NCBI GenBank assembly: GCA_019649035.1
Contig: BMAT01013347.1
Location: 9,125-32,660, forward strand
Origin: Elysia marginata
Taxonomy: Eukaryota; Mollusca; Gastropoda; Plakobranchidae
DNA length: 23,536 nucleotides
Direction: 5' to 3'
In this document: positions 10,242 to 19,050 of the stretch, in pieces
Position numbering within the stretch: position 1 is the stretch's first letter
Layout: the number at the start of each line of letters is the position of its first letter
Program-made: the position numbers and the translations under genes
Notes under the pieces: model-generated
What the model saw: the letters and a program-made list of their open reading frames with translations, nothing else
Databases searched by the model: none
Told to the model about the DNA's origin: nothing

Positions 10242-10359
10242 TTACATTTGACGTTACCATTTCCAGTTAAAAAAGGCAACATGGCATTTTATAGAATGGC
10301 AGACTATTTTGCGGAGTATATAAAAAAATGGAGATGGAATGCATTGCGCCGCCATAAAT
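10242..10359 (+). CDS. Cassette exon E19, the most divergent member
   Basis: The exon has 39 codons plus one base, acceptor TTTTCAG and donor T|GTGAGT. It keeps Leu at 1 and Pro at 6 (LHLTLPFP) but has Thr instead of Arg at 4 and Pro instead of Leu at 8. The middle has methionine and aromatic residues and the tail is W-rich (K-K-W-R-W). Its length is 3n+1 and splice sites are intact, so it is either diversified or newly decaying. An antisense open frame over it is judged accidental. Confidence 0.8.
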
Positions 10360-11053
10360 GTGAGTTCTTTCGCCGTTATATAATTGACTATTTGTACTCC
10401 ATGTCGGTGAAAGGTGTTTGTAGGATGAACTTGTTTCCCGACAATTGTGACATAGTTATCTATTTTTATATCAATATCTGTAGGCTGCATTTTTACCATT
10501 TCATAAGCGTTGTTGAGACCAACAGTTGTTTGTTTTTTTTTTAATTCAATCTGTTTTGTTTTCAAGTTCATTAACTGGGGGATTTGGCTGTAAATTCTTC
10601 AATCATTTATGAGAAATCTACCTTTTCCCAGTTTTGAGTAAAATGGCGATCAGTCATCTGTGTATATTTTTTAGGAGTATACCTCTACCTCAAGAATGAA
10701 TTTCTGTGTACTGTGTTAAGGATTTTCTGTGACAGTGAGCTTTGTTATTTATATGGGTAGTGTTATGTAATTAGAATATATCTGGCATATGAAAATATCT
10801 TACCACAGCATTTTATTGGGCCATGAGTCCCTTGCAAAAGCTCTTTATCAAAACCATCATATTTTTTGCAGTGCCACAAAGCACTCAAGTTAGACTTCAT
10901 ATTATTACTAGTAAAAAAACTAGTGGGATTGCAATTTATTTTGTGGGTAACTTCTTGGACATGTATGCATTTATTGCTCCATATAATTTACTTGCCTAAT
11001 AGCCTTAGACTAGAGCTCCTGTTCAATTTGATTATAGTATCTTTCTATGACAG
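10360..11053. other. Gap between E19 and E20
   Basis: These 694 bases contain a possible exon relic at 10665-10734 and an ACCACAG motif at 10802. No intact exon is seen. Confidence 0.5.
10665..10734 (+). pseudogene. Possible decayed cassette exon
   Basis: A TTTTTTAG-like acceptor region is followed by codons reading R-S-I-P-L-P, close to the x-R-I-P-L-L signature, then a stop. About 70 bases on there is ACA|GTGAGC, a plausible donor. The segment is too short and has stops in frame. Homology is suggested only by the P-L context and splice-like ends. Confidence 0.25.
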
Positions 11054-11156
11054 CTTTGGCATAGAATGCCAGTTTTATGTGAAAAACACCCTCAAAGAAT
11101 CGTTGCTCATTTGGCCTCAACCGCACGGAAAAGAAAATGGTACAGACAGAACATGT
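11054..11156 (+). CDS. Cassette exon E20
   Basis: The exon has 34 codons plus one base, acceptor GACAG. Two overlapping donors exist: GTGTAT two bases upstream and GTATGT. Only the second gives the array's 3n+1 length, so I chose it. The exon opens LWHRMPVLCE and its tail is R-K-R-K-W-Y-R-Q. It ends in T, like E6, E9 and E19. Confidence 0.88.
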
Positions 11157-11495
11157 GTATGTTGGAGTTTGACAGTTATCCTCTTTCTTGTGAGACTTTT
11201 TGTAGTGCATATATCAGTTTACCTGGTCATTCCATTGGGTCACTAGGACATTTTGGGACCTGTCTTCTTTAAAACTCTGTCAAAACATAAAAGCATGTGT
11301 ATGAAGCTCTTTAAAGGCATTAAAACCCAGTTTTAAATGGTCAGAATTATATTTTTTCATTGAAAGATGCAAGTTGAACTTGCTAGCTAAGTTTGTTCAC
11401 CACAGCTGAGTTAATACTTTTTTAATCTTTTGGGAAGCAGGTTCAAAAGGGAATAAGGTTTTAAGCACAGACTTGTGGGTTGTTTTAATCAACAG

Positions 11496-11592
11496 TTATT
11501 TTCACGTATGCCTGCTCTTCTGATGTGCAAATTGCGAGCAATTACTGTGTTTTGTGACACTAGTAGTAAACGAAATTGGGCCCGGAAGAAGG
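11496..11592 (+). CDS. Cassette exon E21
   Basis: The exon has 32 codons plus one base, acceptor CAACAG and donor G|GTAAGT. It opens LFSRMPALLM, with L-R-A-I-T and a K-R-N-W-A-R-K-K tail. It is the last exon in the array with a full GTAAGT donor except E22. Confidence 0.92.
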
Positions 11593-11921
11593 GTAAGTGC
11601 TGGAAGAGTCGATCTGACATAATACAGTTTAGTTCTCATTTCTATCGTTTCACAAAGGTATATGCTATGCTTGTTTCCGAATGGCCGCAAGAGAGAGTCA
11701 GAAAAAATGCAGTCAAATAGATTTCTTTTTAAATAGTTTCGAGCACTGGCAGCTTACAAAGTAAGCCAAGGTTTGCCTTCATTTTCTATAGCCATGGTTT
11801 CTTTCAAGTAGAGCCCCTTTTTTATTACACCGTCTAGAAGTACCACAGCATTAATTTTCTTGAAGTGGCAAGGGTTCATTCTCAAACCAGTAGTATACAA
11901 CATTTGCTTTTTACTCTACAG

Positions 11922-12027
11922 TTAATAAGACGCATACCCCTTCTAAGATATAGTACAGACCGATTGGGCTCTATTTTTAGTGAACGTGTTAAAGTGAAGT
12001 TGTACAGGATGCGAAATAAAAATTGTG
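11922..12027 (+). CDS. Cassette exon E22
   Basis: The exon has 35 codons plus one base, acceptor CTACAG and donor G|GTAAGT. It opens LIRRIPLLRYS, then T-D-R-L and R-V-K-V-K-L. It lies inside the duplicated block, but the second block has no counterpart. Downstream intron is 118 bases. Confidence 0.92.
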
Positions 12028-12145
12028 GTAAGTCAAATCAACTTCACTTTTAAGGGTGTCTCATGAGTTTTCATATTGACAATTATAATTAAAATCGTAT
12101 TTCAAAGTTATCAGAATCATATTTTAATTCCCATATATTTGGCAG

Positions 12146-12245
12146 TTGGTACTTCGCTTGCCCATTCTTCGTTTTAGTGACAGGCGCATGGAGCTTCTTT
12201 TCATGCGAACAGTTAAAGTTCGTAGGTCAGCTAATAAAGTGCGTG
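12146..12245 (+). CDS. Cassette exon E23
   Basis: The exon has 33 codons plus one base, acceptor TTGGCAG and donor G|GTGAGT. It opens LVLRLPILRFS, with D-R-R-M-E-L-L-F and R-T-V-K. E24 is a recent copy: the first 23 residues are nearly identical, while the tails differ by substitutions and a two-codon length change. Confidence 0.94.
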
Positions 12246-12365
12246 GTGAGTTGTTTATATTATTATTAAATATATAAGATAGTGATAAGCTGTAGACTAA
12301 GAGTGTTACTGGAAGTTGATGCCATTGAGTACTATACATTAATAAGTCATAGGGTTTCTCTTATG

Positions 12366-12712
12366 TTTCTGTAGCCGTGGTTTCTGTTGAGTGTTGTAAC
12401 AGCATAAGTTGTATGGGCCCCCTTTCTTCAATACAGTCTAGTGCAATTCGCTACCACAGCATTAATTTTTTTAAAGCGGCAAGAGTTCATCCTAAACTAG
12501 TGAACTTTTTACTTTTTACTTTATGTGGTTATGGCTGACCAACACATTTTGACAAGTACTTATGCAAAGTTATCAGAATGATAATTTACTTCTATATATT
12601 TGGCAGTTAGTGCTTCGCTTGCCCATTCTTCGTTTTAAGGACAGGCGGATGGAGCTTCTTTTCATGAGAACAGTAAAAAACCGTAGGTCAGCCACTAAAA
12701 ATAAAATGCTTG
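12366..12712 (+). repeat. Tandem duplication, unit B (with E24, one exon lost)
   Basis: This is the second copy of the block at 11785-12245. It is about 114 bases shorter, and the missing part corresponds to E22 and immediate flank, at about 12520-12545. The result is an exon-loss footprint within a recent duplication. Insertion of E22 into unit A is the alternative but less likely, since E22 is a normal member. Confidence 0.78.
12607..12712 (+). CDS. Cassette exon E24
   Basis: The exon has 35 codons plus one base, acceptor TTGGCAG and donor G|GTGAGT. It is the sister of E23 (LVLRLPILRF, D-R-R-M-E-L-L-F shared). Of the codon changes I count in the aligned part, about six are silent and three change the residue, and the tail gained two codons. 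Confidence 0.94.
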
Positions 12713-12824
12713 GTGAGTTGTTGGTATTATATATTTGATTGTGAGAATCAATAAAAATGTTGTTTGTTACCTTCTTGTTGATGTCATCTTCTCATGAAGA
12801 TATTGCAAAAAGTATCTTCCTCAG

Positions 12825-12966
12825 GCTTTGGGATTATTTAGTCACTTGGATTGGTTACTTCCTCTTATGACTGATCTAGAGTTTTATTTGCATTCTTTCT
12901 ATACCAGGATGGCTTTAAAGTTTCACCATAGCATCAAATATTTTTTTGTACGCAAAAAGTTAAAAG
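12825..12966 (+). pseudogene. Probable broken cassette exon
   Basis: From acceptor CCTCAG the frame is open for 47 codons plus one base, so the length is still 3n+1. It contains L-L-P-L-M, an aromatic middle (F-Y-T-R) and a tail R-K-K-L-K followed by G, matching the L-K|G end of E25 and E44. The bases at the donor position are CA instead of GT, and Arg before the Pro is lost. The original acceptor seems to have moved 21 bases upstream. It should not be spliceable as a normal member. Confidence 0.5.
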
Positions 12967-13068
12967 CAGTGGTCGTTTGTTTTTGGTCTTCTGTAGTAGT
13001 AATTGGCTGTCAAAATTACAAATTACATCAGGGTCATTAGTGTAAGTCTCAAGGCTTTATCTCCTCAG

Positions 13069-13177
13069 CTTTACAAACGCTCTCCACTTTTGGCTTTTGC
13101 TGATAAAAGGGCTTTATCACAAATCTTTGTTGCTCGAGTTCACAAGCGTTTGTTTGACTTGAGGAATAGATTGAAAG
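13069..13177 (+). CDS. Cassette exon E25
   Basis: The exon has 36 codons plus one base, acceptor CCTCAG and donor G|GTGAAT. It opens LYKRSPLLAF, then D-K-R-A and I-F-V-A-R-V-H-K-R. From here to E44 no donor is the full GTAAGT or GTGAGT consensus. Confidence 0.92.
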
Positions 13178-13418
13178 GTGAATTAAACTGCAAACTTAAT
13201 GTTTGTTTATCCTTTGTTTTTTTAAAAACTTAAAAACAAAAACTGAACTCCTGTCAAAGGCACTATCCCAGATCATTTTTATTTGTGAAGTCGTGAGGAT
13301 AAGGGGGTAAATATAGTTTTGTTGAGGTTTTATTGCAATACTTACAAAAACGTGTACAAATATTGCCACAATTCAAACTTGTGAAAGAGGGCTCGTTATA
13401 TCCCTGTTTTTAATCCAG

Positions 13419-13533
13419 ATCAAATCTCGTCTGCCTATTGTTTCCTTGCACCCAGGACTGGAAACTTATTTTTGTGCGAGAGCAGCAGAATTTCGATACC
13501 AGAACCGCCAGATTAGAAAGCTGAATAATATGC
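13419..13533 (+). CDS. Cassette exon E26
   Basis: The exon has 38 codons plus one base, acceptor ATCCAG and donor C|GTATGT. It opens IKSRLPIVSL, with Y-F-C-A-R-A-A in the centre and a R-Q-I-R-K-L tail. It is the last exon in the array that does not end in G. The intron to E27 is 90 bases. Confidence 0.91.
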
Positions 13534-13623
13534 GTATGTTTTTCTCAAATCTACCACAGTAACAATAGTCGAGGGCAAACTACTATAGTACTTTTTTGAA
13601 TGGATCTTATGATGAATTTTCAG

Positions 13624-13732
13624 CTCTTTTTTCGCCTGCCTGTGTTAGTTTGCGATAAACACCGTCTGGAAAGAACATTTTGTCTTAGAACGGCAGATAT
13701 AAGGTATAAAAGGAGGCAAGCAAGCTTCAGAG
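13624..13732 (+). CDS. Cassette exon E27
   Basis: The exon has 36 codons plus one base, acceptor TTTCAG and donor G|GTATAT. It opens LFFRLPVLVC, with R-L-E-R-T-F-C-L-R-T-A in the centre and Y-K-R-R-Q-A in the tail. In the 394 bases after it, a fragment near 13906-13960 reads R-S-C-P-L-F before a stop and could be a very weak relic. Confidence 0.9.
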
Positions 13733-14126
13733 GTATATATTTGTATTGAAATTTTGACTTCTTTAGAAATACTTTTGGATCTCGGAGGGAGTGGTTTTTC
13801 TTTGATAAACCAGTCAATTGTCAGATGTCTGCGGCTTCTTGGTTTTGTGTCTTTCCATTGGCTAAATAATAAGAATTCTAATCTCATGCTAATATCTGAT
13901 TGCCACTGCTCTAAACGAAGCTGTCCACTTTTTCAAAACTCACTCTTTGATTAGCCAGGTAATAATATTATTTTATTTTCTCTCAATTGTAAAAGATAGC
14001 AGAAGATCAGTAATTCAGCAGTGTGATGATTTAATTGTATTAGCCAGGTAGAAAAGGCATAGACTCTAAAATCAGAGGGCTTTTTTTAAAACTCAAAATA
14101 AAAGCATTCATTGCTCTGTCCCTCAG

Positions 14127-14229
14127 ATTTTTCACAGATGTCCATTATTAAGATATAACGCTTGGAAGGTTGCAGATATCATGTGTTATAATGCAGTATC
14201 AAGGCGTCATGAAGCCAGGAAACGAAAAG
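14127..14229 (+). CDS. Cassette exon E28
   Basis: The exon has 34 codons plus one base, acceptor CCTCAG and donor G|GTGTGG, which is weak. It opens IFHRCPLLRYN, then M-C-Y-N-A-V-S-R-R and R-K-R-K. Loss of the motif and rising stops beyond the donor support this end. Confidence 0.89.
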
Positions 14230-14458
14230 GTGTGGCTTCATTTGTTAGAAGGCTTTGGAAAAGGAAAAAGAATTTTAACTATTTGTATATTCTTTGTATC
14301 TAGTGCGTTCCCCCTTTCAGCAATATGAAGCTGTTGACTTGAAAAAGCACCTTTTGCACAAAGGCAACGATAGTTTAGCAAAATGGGGCTTGAATCATTT
14401 GACATTTTCCTTTGAACGACTCTGAACCTGCCCTTTTCAAATACTATTTCTCTACCAG

Positions 14459-14567
14459 TTGTTTAGGCGAGAACCACTTTTGAAGTACGACCAGGAACGT
14501 TTTAGTAAAATTTTCTGGGATAGGGCTATGTGGAGGGTAAATTATGTGCGAAGGCAGGCCAAAGCAG
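14459..14567 (+). CDS. Cassette exon E29
   Basis: The exon has 36 codons plus one base, acceptor TACCAG and donor G|GTAAGG. It opens LFRREPLLKYD, with Glu at position 5 where others have a hydrophobic residue. The centre I-F-W-D-R-A and the tail Y-V-R-R-Q-A follow. The 424-base intron after it shows no other exon. Confidence 0.91.
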
Positions 14568-14991
14568 GTAAGGCATCACAGTTTTTTTTTTATATCTTTT
14601 GGCTTGCCAGGAAGTAAAAAAAAATTCTTTAGAATATTTTTGTAAGAATACTCAACACCATCTCAACCCTAAGGAGTAAATGACTAATGTAACTTGTCCT
14701 GAGAGTTCTGGTGACAATTCTCTCCTTTTCATAAATATATGTTAACATTTTCTTTTGGGAGGGGGAGCCCAGCATATATATACACAAAGGGATAGGACTT
14801 TCCCCAGTTCACCAAGAGTAAAAAGGTCTCTGTACAATGGATAATTAAACAAAGATTGGCAAAAAGCATGACACTTAAAAGTTACAGGTTAGTGTGAGTC
14901 CTTTATGATTACTGAAAACGGACGTCTTTGTACAGTATGATTGAGATAAGAGTGAAGGCAGTAGGAATATATTCAGTTCTTTATTTGTCAG

Positions 14992-15100
14992 CTTCTGCAG
15001 AGAATTCCAATTTTGGCATACAGTGTGGAAAGATGCAGCCATATATTTAGATCAAGGGTGGCTTTTCGAAACCATTATTATCGCCAACAGCTTAAAAAAG
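14992..15100 (+). CDS. Cassette exon E30
   Basis: The exon has 36 codons plus one base, acceptor TTGTCAG and donor G|GTACAT, a weak donor also used by E37. It opens LLQRIPILAYS, then E-R-C-S-H-I-F-R-S-R-V and Y-Y-R-Q-Q-L-K-K. A second AG just downstream (CTGCAG) would cost two codons and break phase, so the first is preferred. Confidence 0.9.
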
Positions 15101-16322
15101 GTACATTTAAGGTCATGCCTGTAGAAAATTTTTATTTTCAATTAAGGCTAGAAAACCACACAGAAATAAATATTTGTATATCAATAACAACGCACATATA
15201 CATAACAACACATAGTTTAGAGCAATAATTTTTAGTACAAAATAATCATGAGTCATTAAATCAATAGATATTTCACCTCATCCCCAAATTTCATGTTTGC
15301 AAAAGTTGAGAGGACCTTATCCTTTTGGAAACATATCAATGTACTTCTGAATTTAATCAGTAAAGTATAAACTCTCAACAAAAAAAACCAACAAACTAAC
15401 AACAAAACAAGTACACTTTTTGTGGTGGTTTCATTCTTAATCTTTAAATCTCTGTGATTTAACAATTGTTTTCAAATAAAATATAAAATCTCATTCTTGT
15501 AAAGATTGCTAAGGTCAAAATTACCTTCAGAAAAAATGTTTCGGATAAAAGGTAGGTTGTAGAAGACCTGATTCCAGTGTCCTTGGTCTGATCTTTGTTT
15601 ATTTTCTACCAACCCCGTTCTTGTGTTGCAAGTCTATGGAACCTCAAAGGGCTCTAAAACCATGACTTCCTCAAAGCAGTGAACATTTTGTAAAATTACA
15701 TAGTGTTCTCTGCCTTAAGCTAAAAGAGATGGTGTAAAATCTGACCAGCAAAATACTATCTCTAAGAGAAATAACAGTTGGTTTTTGCTATCTCAAGCTC
15801 AATGTTCAGCAGTTAGTTGGTACAAGTGTAGATTATTTAAAAATCAAAAGTAGTCGTTGGTTTTTCTCCAGTTCAACTTTCTGAGGGGTCTTAAAGTTTT
15901 TTTTCCTTTATTTGTAAAGGAGAGTGAGTTGTTTTTAGCTTCTTTTCTTTTCAGTGCTATAAATTTTGTTTTCAGACTGGCTCTATTTACACATGTACCT
16001 TTATTCGTGGTTTCCTTCCTGGTTATAAATGTTTTCAGTCTGATGGTTGTCAAAAACTTGGCAAATTTCCACTCGGCATCTTTATTTCTATGCTCTTCAG
16101 TTGTTTTTTTTTGTTTGCACCGTATCCCTGTTTGTAGATTTGGTAGGCATAAAGTTTATTTTATTCCTTAGTAGGAAATCTTTCTGGATGATTAGATTAA
16201 CATATTGTTTACTGATTTCCAATTTAACCAACGGAATGGTCAAATAGACAAAAGGTAAGAGTACCTCAAATAGTTTCTTGGAGCATTATCTTATTGCCAT
16301 TTTTGTGTATTTTGGCAAACAG
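15101..16322. other. Long gap between E30 and E31
   Basis: This 1,222-base interval contains a broken exon at 16101-16254. A small AG-flanked segment near 15534-15556 ends at AAAAG|GTAGGT, but it is too short and lacks the motif. A plus-strand open frame across 15857-16171 is T-rich and hydrophobic with no family signature except the relic at its end. Confidence 0.55.
16101..16254 (+). pseudogene. Broken cassette exon with expanded T run
   Basis: After acceptor CTTCAG there is an expanded T tract, then codons reading L-H-R-I-P-V-C-R-F (16115-16141), an unmistakable copy of the module start. The Pro is displaced from the acceptor by several extra bases that also break phase. Stops follow at 16169. 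A good donor, AAAG|GTAAGA, remains at 16255. The first part and both splice sites are recognisable while the coding frame is destroyed. Confidence 0.6.
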
Positions 16323-16440
16323 ATGTTATCCAGGCTACCTCTGTTATGGGGTGATCTGAAAAAACTTGGTGTCCATTTGGCAAAGAATGCACAGGATCGG
16401 AAAGCAAATATTAAACGGCATATGGTTCAAGGTTTGTTAG
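16261..16440 (+). repeat. Tandem duplication, first copy (with E31)
   Basis: The block begins in the intron (shared TTGGAGCATT) about 60 bases before the exon and runs through E31 into its GTTTGTTAG donor flank. It matches 16522-16700, offset by about 261 bases. The exon part differs at nine of 109 bases. Confidence 0.88.
16323..16431 (+). CDS. Cassette exon E31
   Basis: The exon has 36 codons plus one base, acceptor AAACAG and donor G|GTTTGT. It opens MLSRLPLLWGD, then L-A-K-N-A-Q-D-R-K, founding the D-R-K group that runs to the end of the array. Reading out of register gives TGA in about ten codons. The initial ATG is at an acceptor and is not taken as a translation start. Confidence 0.93.
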
Positions 16441-16521
16441 AAAGACTCACGTAGGTTTGCCATGTTTAAATTCAAAATGTGCAACTCAGAATTGGGATAG
16501 TAATTCTGCCAAAATTTTGCA

Positions 16522-16700
16522 ATGAAAGTTTTTTGGAGCATTCTCTTTTTACATTGTCTTCCTCATGTCCTTTTGGTAAACAGATGTTATCCAGGCTACC
16601 TTTATTATGGGGTGATCTGACAAAACTTGGTGTCTATTTGGCAAAGAATGCAAAGGATCGGAAAGCAAATATGAAACGGCTAATGTTTCAAGGTTTGTTA
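16522..16700 (+). repeat. Tandem duplication, second copy (with E32)
   Basis: This copy matches 16261-16440, including the intronic TTGGAGCATT block and the donor flank. Sequence between the two blocks is unrelated. Confidence 0.88.
16584..16692 (+). CDS. Cassette exon E32
   Basis: The exon has 36 codons plus one base, acceptor AAACAG and donor G|GTTTGT. It is the sister of E31. Six residues differ (K/T, H/Y, Q/K, I/M, H/L, V/F), and I count one codon with silent change, CTG to TTA. All replacements lie after residue 12, in the variable tail. Confidence 0.94.
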
Positions 16701-16965
16701 GCAATATATATAAAAAAATTTTAATAAGTCTTTTGTCCCAAGGGATAGCTGAAATGTGCTTTTTAGAAAGTTACATGAAAGTTTCATGAAAGGCAATTTT
16801 TTGCGCATTGAAATTTACATAAAGTAAAATCAAGTTTTTTTTTCTAAATCTGTGTTCATAAATGGGCCTTTTCAAATAATCTAAAAGTGGCTCAATGAAA
16901 TTTCAAGCATAGACACTGTAGCACCAGGATTACACTTTGAAATCACATTTGTTAACATCTAACAG

Positions 16966-17086
16966 ATGCTAAGGAGGCAACCAATCTTGATATATAGCAT
17001 GAAGCGGTTGAGTGGTTGCTTCTCTAAGGCAGTTGCAGATAGGAAATATAACAATACAACCCGGAAAGGACAGGCTTTTTTATGCG
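16966..17086 (+). CDS. Cassette exon E33
   Basis: The exon has 40 codons plus one base, acceptor CTAACAG and donor G|GTATGC. It opens MLRRQPILIYS, with Gln at position 5, then K-R-L-S-G-C-F-S-K and A-D-R-K-Y. Its tail is extended by about six residues relative to E34. Confidence 0.9.
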
Positions 17087-17237
17087 GTATGCATCTGTTT
17101 CTCTCTCATTGTCATGTCTATCTTTTCCAACCTTCCCATGAATGGCATTTTTGGCCATTTATACAGAACAAACCGCACGACTCATTTGAAACATTGTTTC
17201 ACCCAACTTTCCTGAGCAGCTTTTGCTTTTACTTCAG

Positions 17238-17340
17238 ATGCAAAGGAGAATGCCTTTATTAAAATACAATGTTCGTCGGTTGGGATGCTGTATGGCCAAA
17301 ACTAGAAAAGACAGAAAGTATAATCAGTTGAGAAGGCAAG
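17238..17340 (+). CDS. Cassette exon E34
   Basis: The exon has 34 codons plus one base, acceptor CTTCAG and donor G|GTTTGT, as in E31 and E32. It opens MQRRMPLLKYN, then R-R-L-G-C-C-M-A-K and K-D-R-K-Y-N. It is related to E33. Confidence 0.92.
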
Positions 17341-17581
17341 GTTTGTGTACATGCTTAAGTTAAAAGAGGGTACCAAAAATAACATTTCTTTAAAGTTTTA
17401 GTCAGCCTAAAGATATAAGTATACATGTTGACGCCGTGTAAACCAAAGTAATTTATAATTGCATGTAAAATCAAGTACTCCTGATTTATTTTTTAAAGTT
17501 TTGTTTCTCCACAAACAAAGAAAGAAAGGTACAGTGCTCTATCTTATGTCAAGGTTTGTTTTATAAATAATTTATTTGAAG

Positions 17582-17675
17582 TTGCTGCACCGCCTTCCTA
17601 TATTGAGAACCTCCATGGAATCTACACGGGCTTACTTTCTAAAAAATGCTATGGATAGAAAGTATAAAAGAACAG
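17582..17675 (+). CDS. Cassette exon E35, the shortest
   Basis: The exon has 31 codons plus one base (94 bases), acceptor TTGAAG and donor G|GTATGC. It opens LLHRLPILRTS, then S-T-R-A-Y-F-L-K-N-A-M-D-R-K-Y and ends K-R-T. It lacks most of the basic tail, so the tail is not essential for exon maintenance. Confidence 0.9.
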
Positions 17676-18350
17676 GTATGCCTGAAGTGTAGGCTTTTTT
17701 TTCGTAGGTCTTGAAAAATTGAAATAAGTTCAAAGGTAAGCCAGATTATTTTAATCCCGTCTCCATGGAATCATATACGCCACAAGGGCAGTCATGAGGA
17801 TATTAAATGAGACTCTCATCTATTGATACAGTTGAGCTTGTCTTCCTCTAGTTTGCTGGGGAATATAAATGTTTTTAAAATTTAATACATGTACTCATAA
17901 CCAAGTTGCTTTTATAATGTCTTGTAATGACTGGGGAAGTAAGAAGCTTGGATGGGGGTTAGGAGGAGGAACAGGAACTGTCTCATCAGTGTTCAACCTT
18001 GTGATAATCTCATCTGGCTGATACGCCTAAGGCTGTTTGTAGGCAGACTCTGAAAAGTTCATGGTACTTTGTTTTATCACATAGGCGGTAGACTGCAAGA
18101 CTAGGTAAAGGAAAGTTTTGATCATGTGTTAGAGTTTTGACTTTTAATCCTATGCTACTGTCACTTATGAGAAGCATTATTTGTGAATTGCCCTTCTGAT
18201 GTTTCCCTTCTAGACTCTATTGCCAACTCGGTGTGCTTTCGGGGCTTTTCTGTAGGAATCAATGGAAGAAATATTTTCTATCCTATCATGTTCTCACATC
18301 TAAAATAAAGGGCAATAGTCGAGCACAGACTTCTTTTTATATCTCAACAG
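17676..18350. other. Gap between E35 and E36
   Basis: These 675 bases hold no supported exon. A 12-base match to E35 (CTCCATGGAATC, near 17761) may be a fragment of a duplicated exon or chance. Confidence 0.5.
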
Positions 18351-18465
18351 CTTTTTACCCGAATACCTTTATTGTCCTATAACAAAAGTTGGGCTGTGGA
18401 GAGCCTTGCAAGAAGAGGACCTGATAAAAAATATACATTCTCAAAATTTAAACGTTCTTTCACAG
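18351..18465 (+). CDS. Cassette exon E36
   Basis: The exon has 38 codons plus one base, acceptor CAACAG and donor G|GTAAGC. It opens LFTRIPLLSYN, then S-W-A-V-E and R-R-G-P-D-K-K-Y, with Pro in the D-R-K region. Intron to E37 is 127 bases. Confidence 0.91.
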
Positions 18466-18592
18466 GTAAGCCAATATAACACAGATGTGTCCATTTTACT
18501 TTTTTGAAAATTCAGAAAAAGTACCAAATATAATTTTTGCAGAGTTTTTTCCTTTCTGATACTTTTTTCCCCACTGGGTGTTTCCCTCTCAG

Positions 18593-18704
18593 CTTGTGTC
18601 AAGAATGCCTGTGTTAAGATACAACACAGAGTGGGTAGAAGCGTGCCTCATGAGAAAGGCTCACAATCAGAAGTACCACAAATTGTCAAAATACAGTCTT
18701 CAAG
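18593..18704 (+). CDS. Cassette exon E37
   Basis: The exon has 37 codons plus one base, acceptor CTCTCAG and donor G|GTACAT. It opens LVSRMPVLRYN, then T-E-W-V-E-A-C and N-Q-K-Y-H-K. It shares the W-x-V-E element with E36. Its alternative reading frame happens to be open throughout, unlike most members. Confidence 0.91.
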
Positions 18705-19050
18705 GTACATTTCATCAAGCCCTAAATTCCATGTTCACCACAGCATACGTTTGGTTGTAAATGAAGAGCTGAATAGGATCTTCTAATCCTAAAATATAAG
18801 AAAAAGGCAACTAAATTTACATTATAAGGACTTTTCTTTGTTTTTGAATAATATCTATGTTGGGATCTATATCCATGGTTTATACAAGTCTTGAATTTTT
18901 TTCAATTGTCATGGTATATGCCATTTTTGCAACCTGGAGTTTATGAAGTAGGATTTTCCTTACCTTAATAGTTGCAGCACTTGAGTTCTGGATTCATCTT
19001 TTACTTTTTAGGGATTATCTACAGCTTGTGTTGCTCTCTTTTTTTGGCAG

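Larger units (their letters stand above)
11785..12245 (+). repeat. Tandem duplication, unit A (with E22 and E23)
   Basis: This unit comprises intron sequence from about 11785, E22, a short intron and E23. It matches unit B at 12366-12712 in the upstream intron (shared TACCACAGCATTAATTTT and GGCAAG-GTTCAT blocks), in the short sequence before E23/E24 (AAAGTTATCAGAAT and ATATATTTGGCAG), in the exon, and into the donor flank. Unit A has E22; unit B lacks an equivalent. Confidence 0.82.

Noticed and set aside
10254-10571. Minus-strand open frame over E19
   Set aside because: It is a shadow of the exon plus AT-rich intron, with no splice sites or recognisable motif.
13906-13960. R-S-C-P-L-F fragment before a stop, with a CCAG|GTAATA donor-like end
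   Set aside because: No acceptor at the right place and too little similarity; it could be a very old relic but is not supportable.
15534-15556. Micro-exon between TTCAG and AAAAG|GTAGGT
   Set aside because: About 23 bases with no family motif; the splice-like ends alone are not enough.
17761-17790. 12-base match to E35
   Set aside because: Too short to separate from chance; no surrounding similarity.
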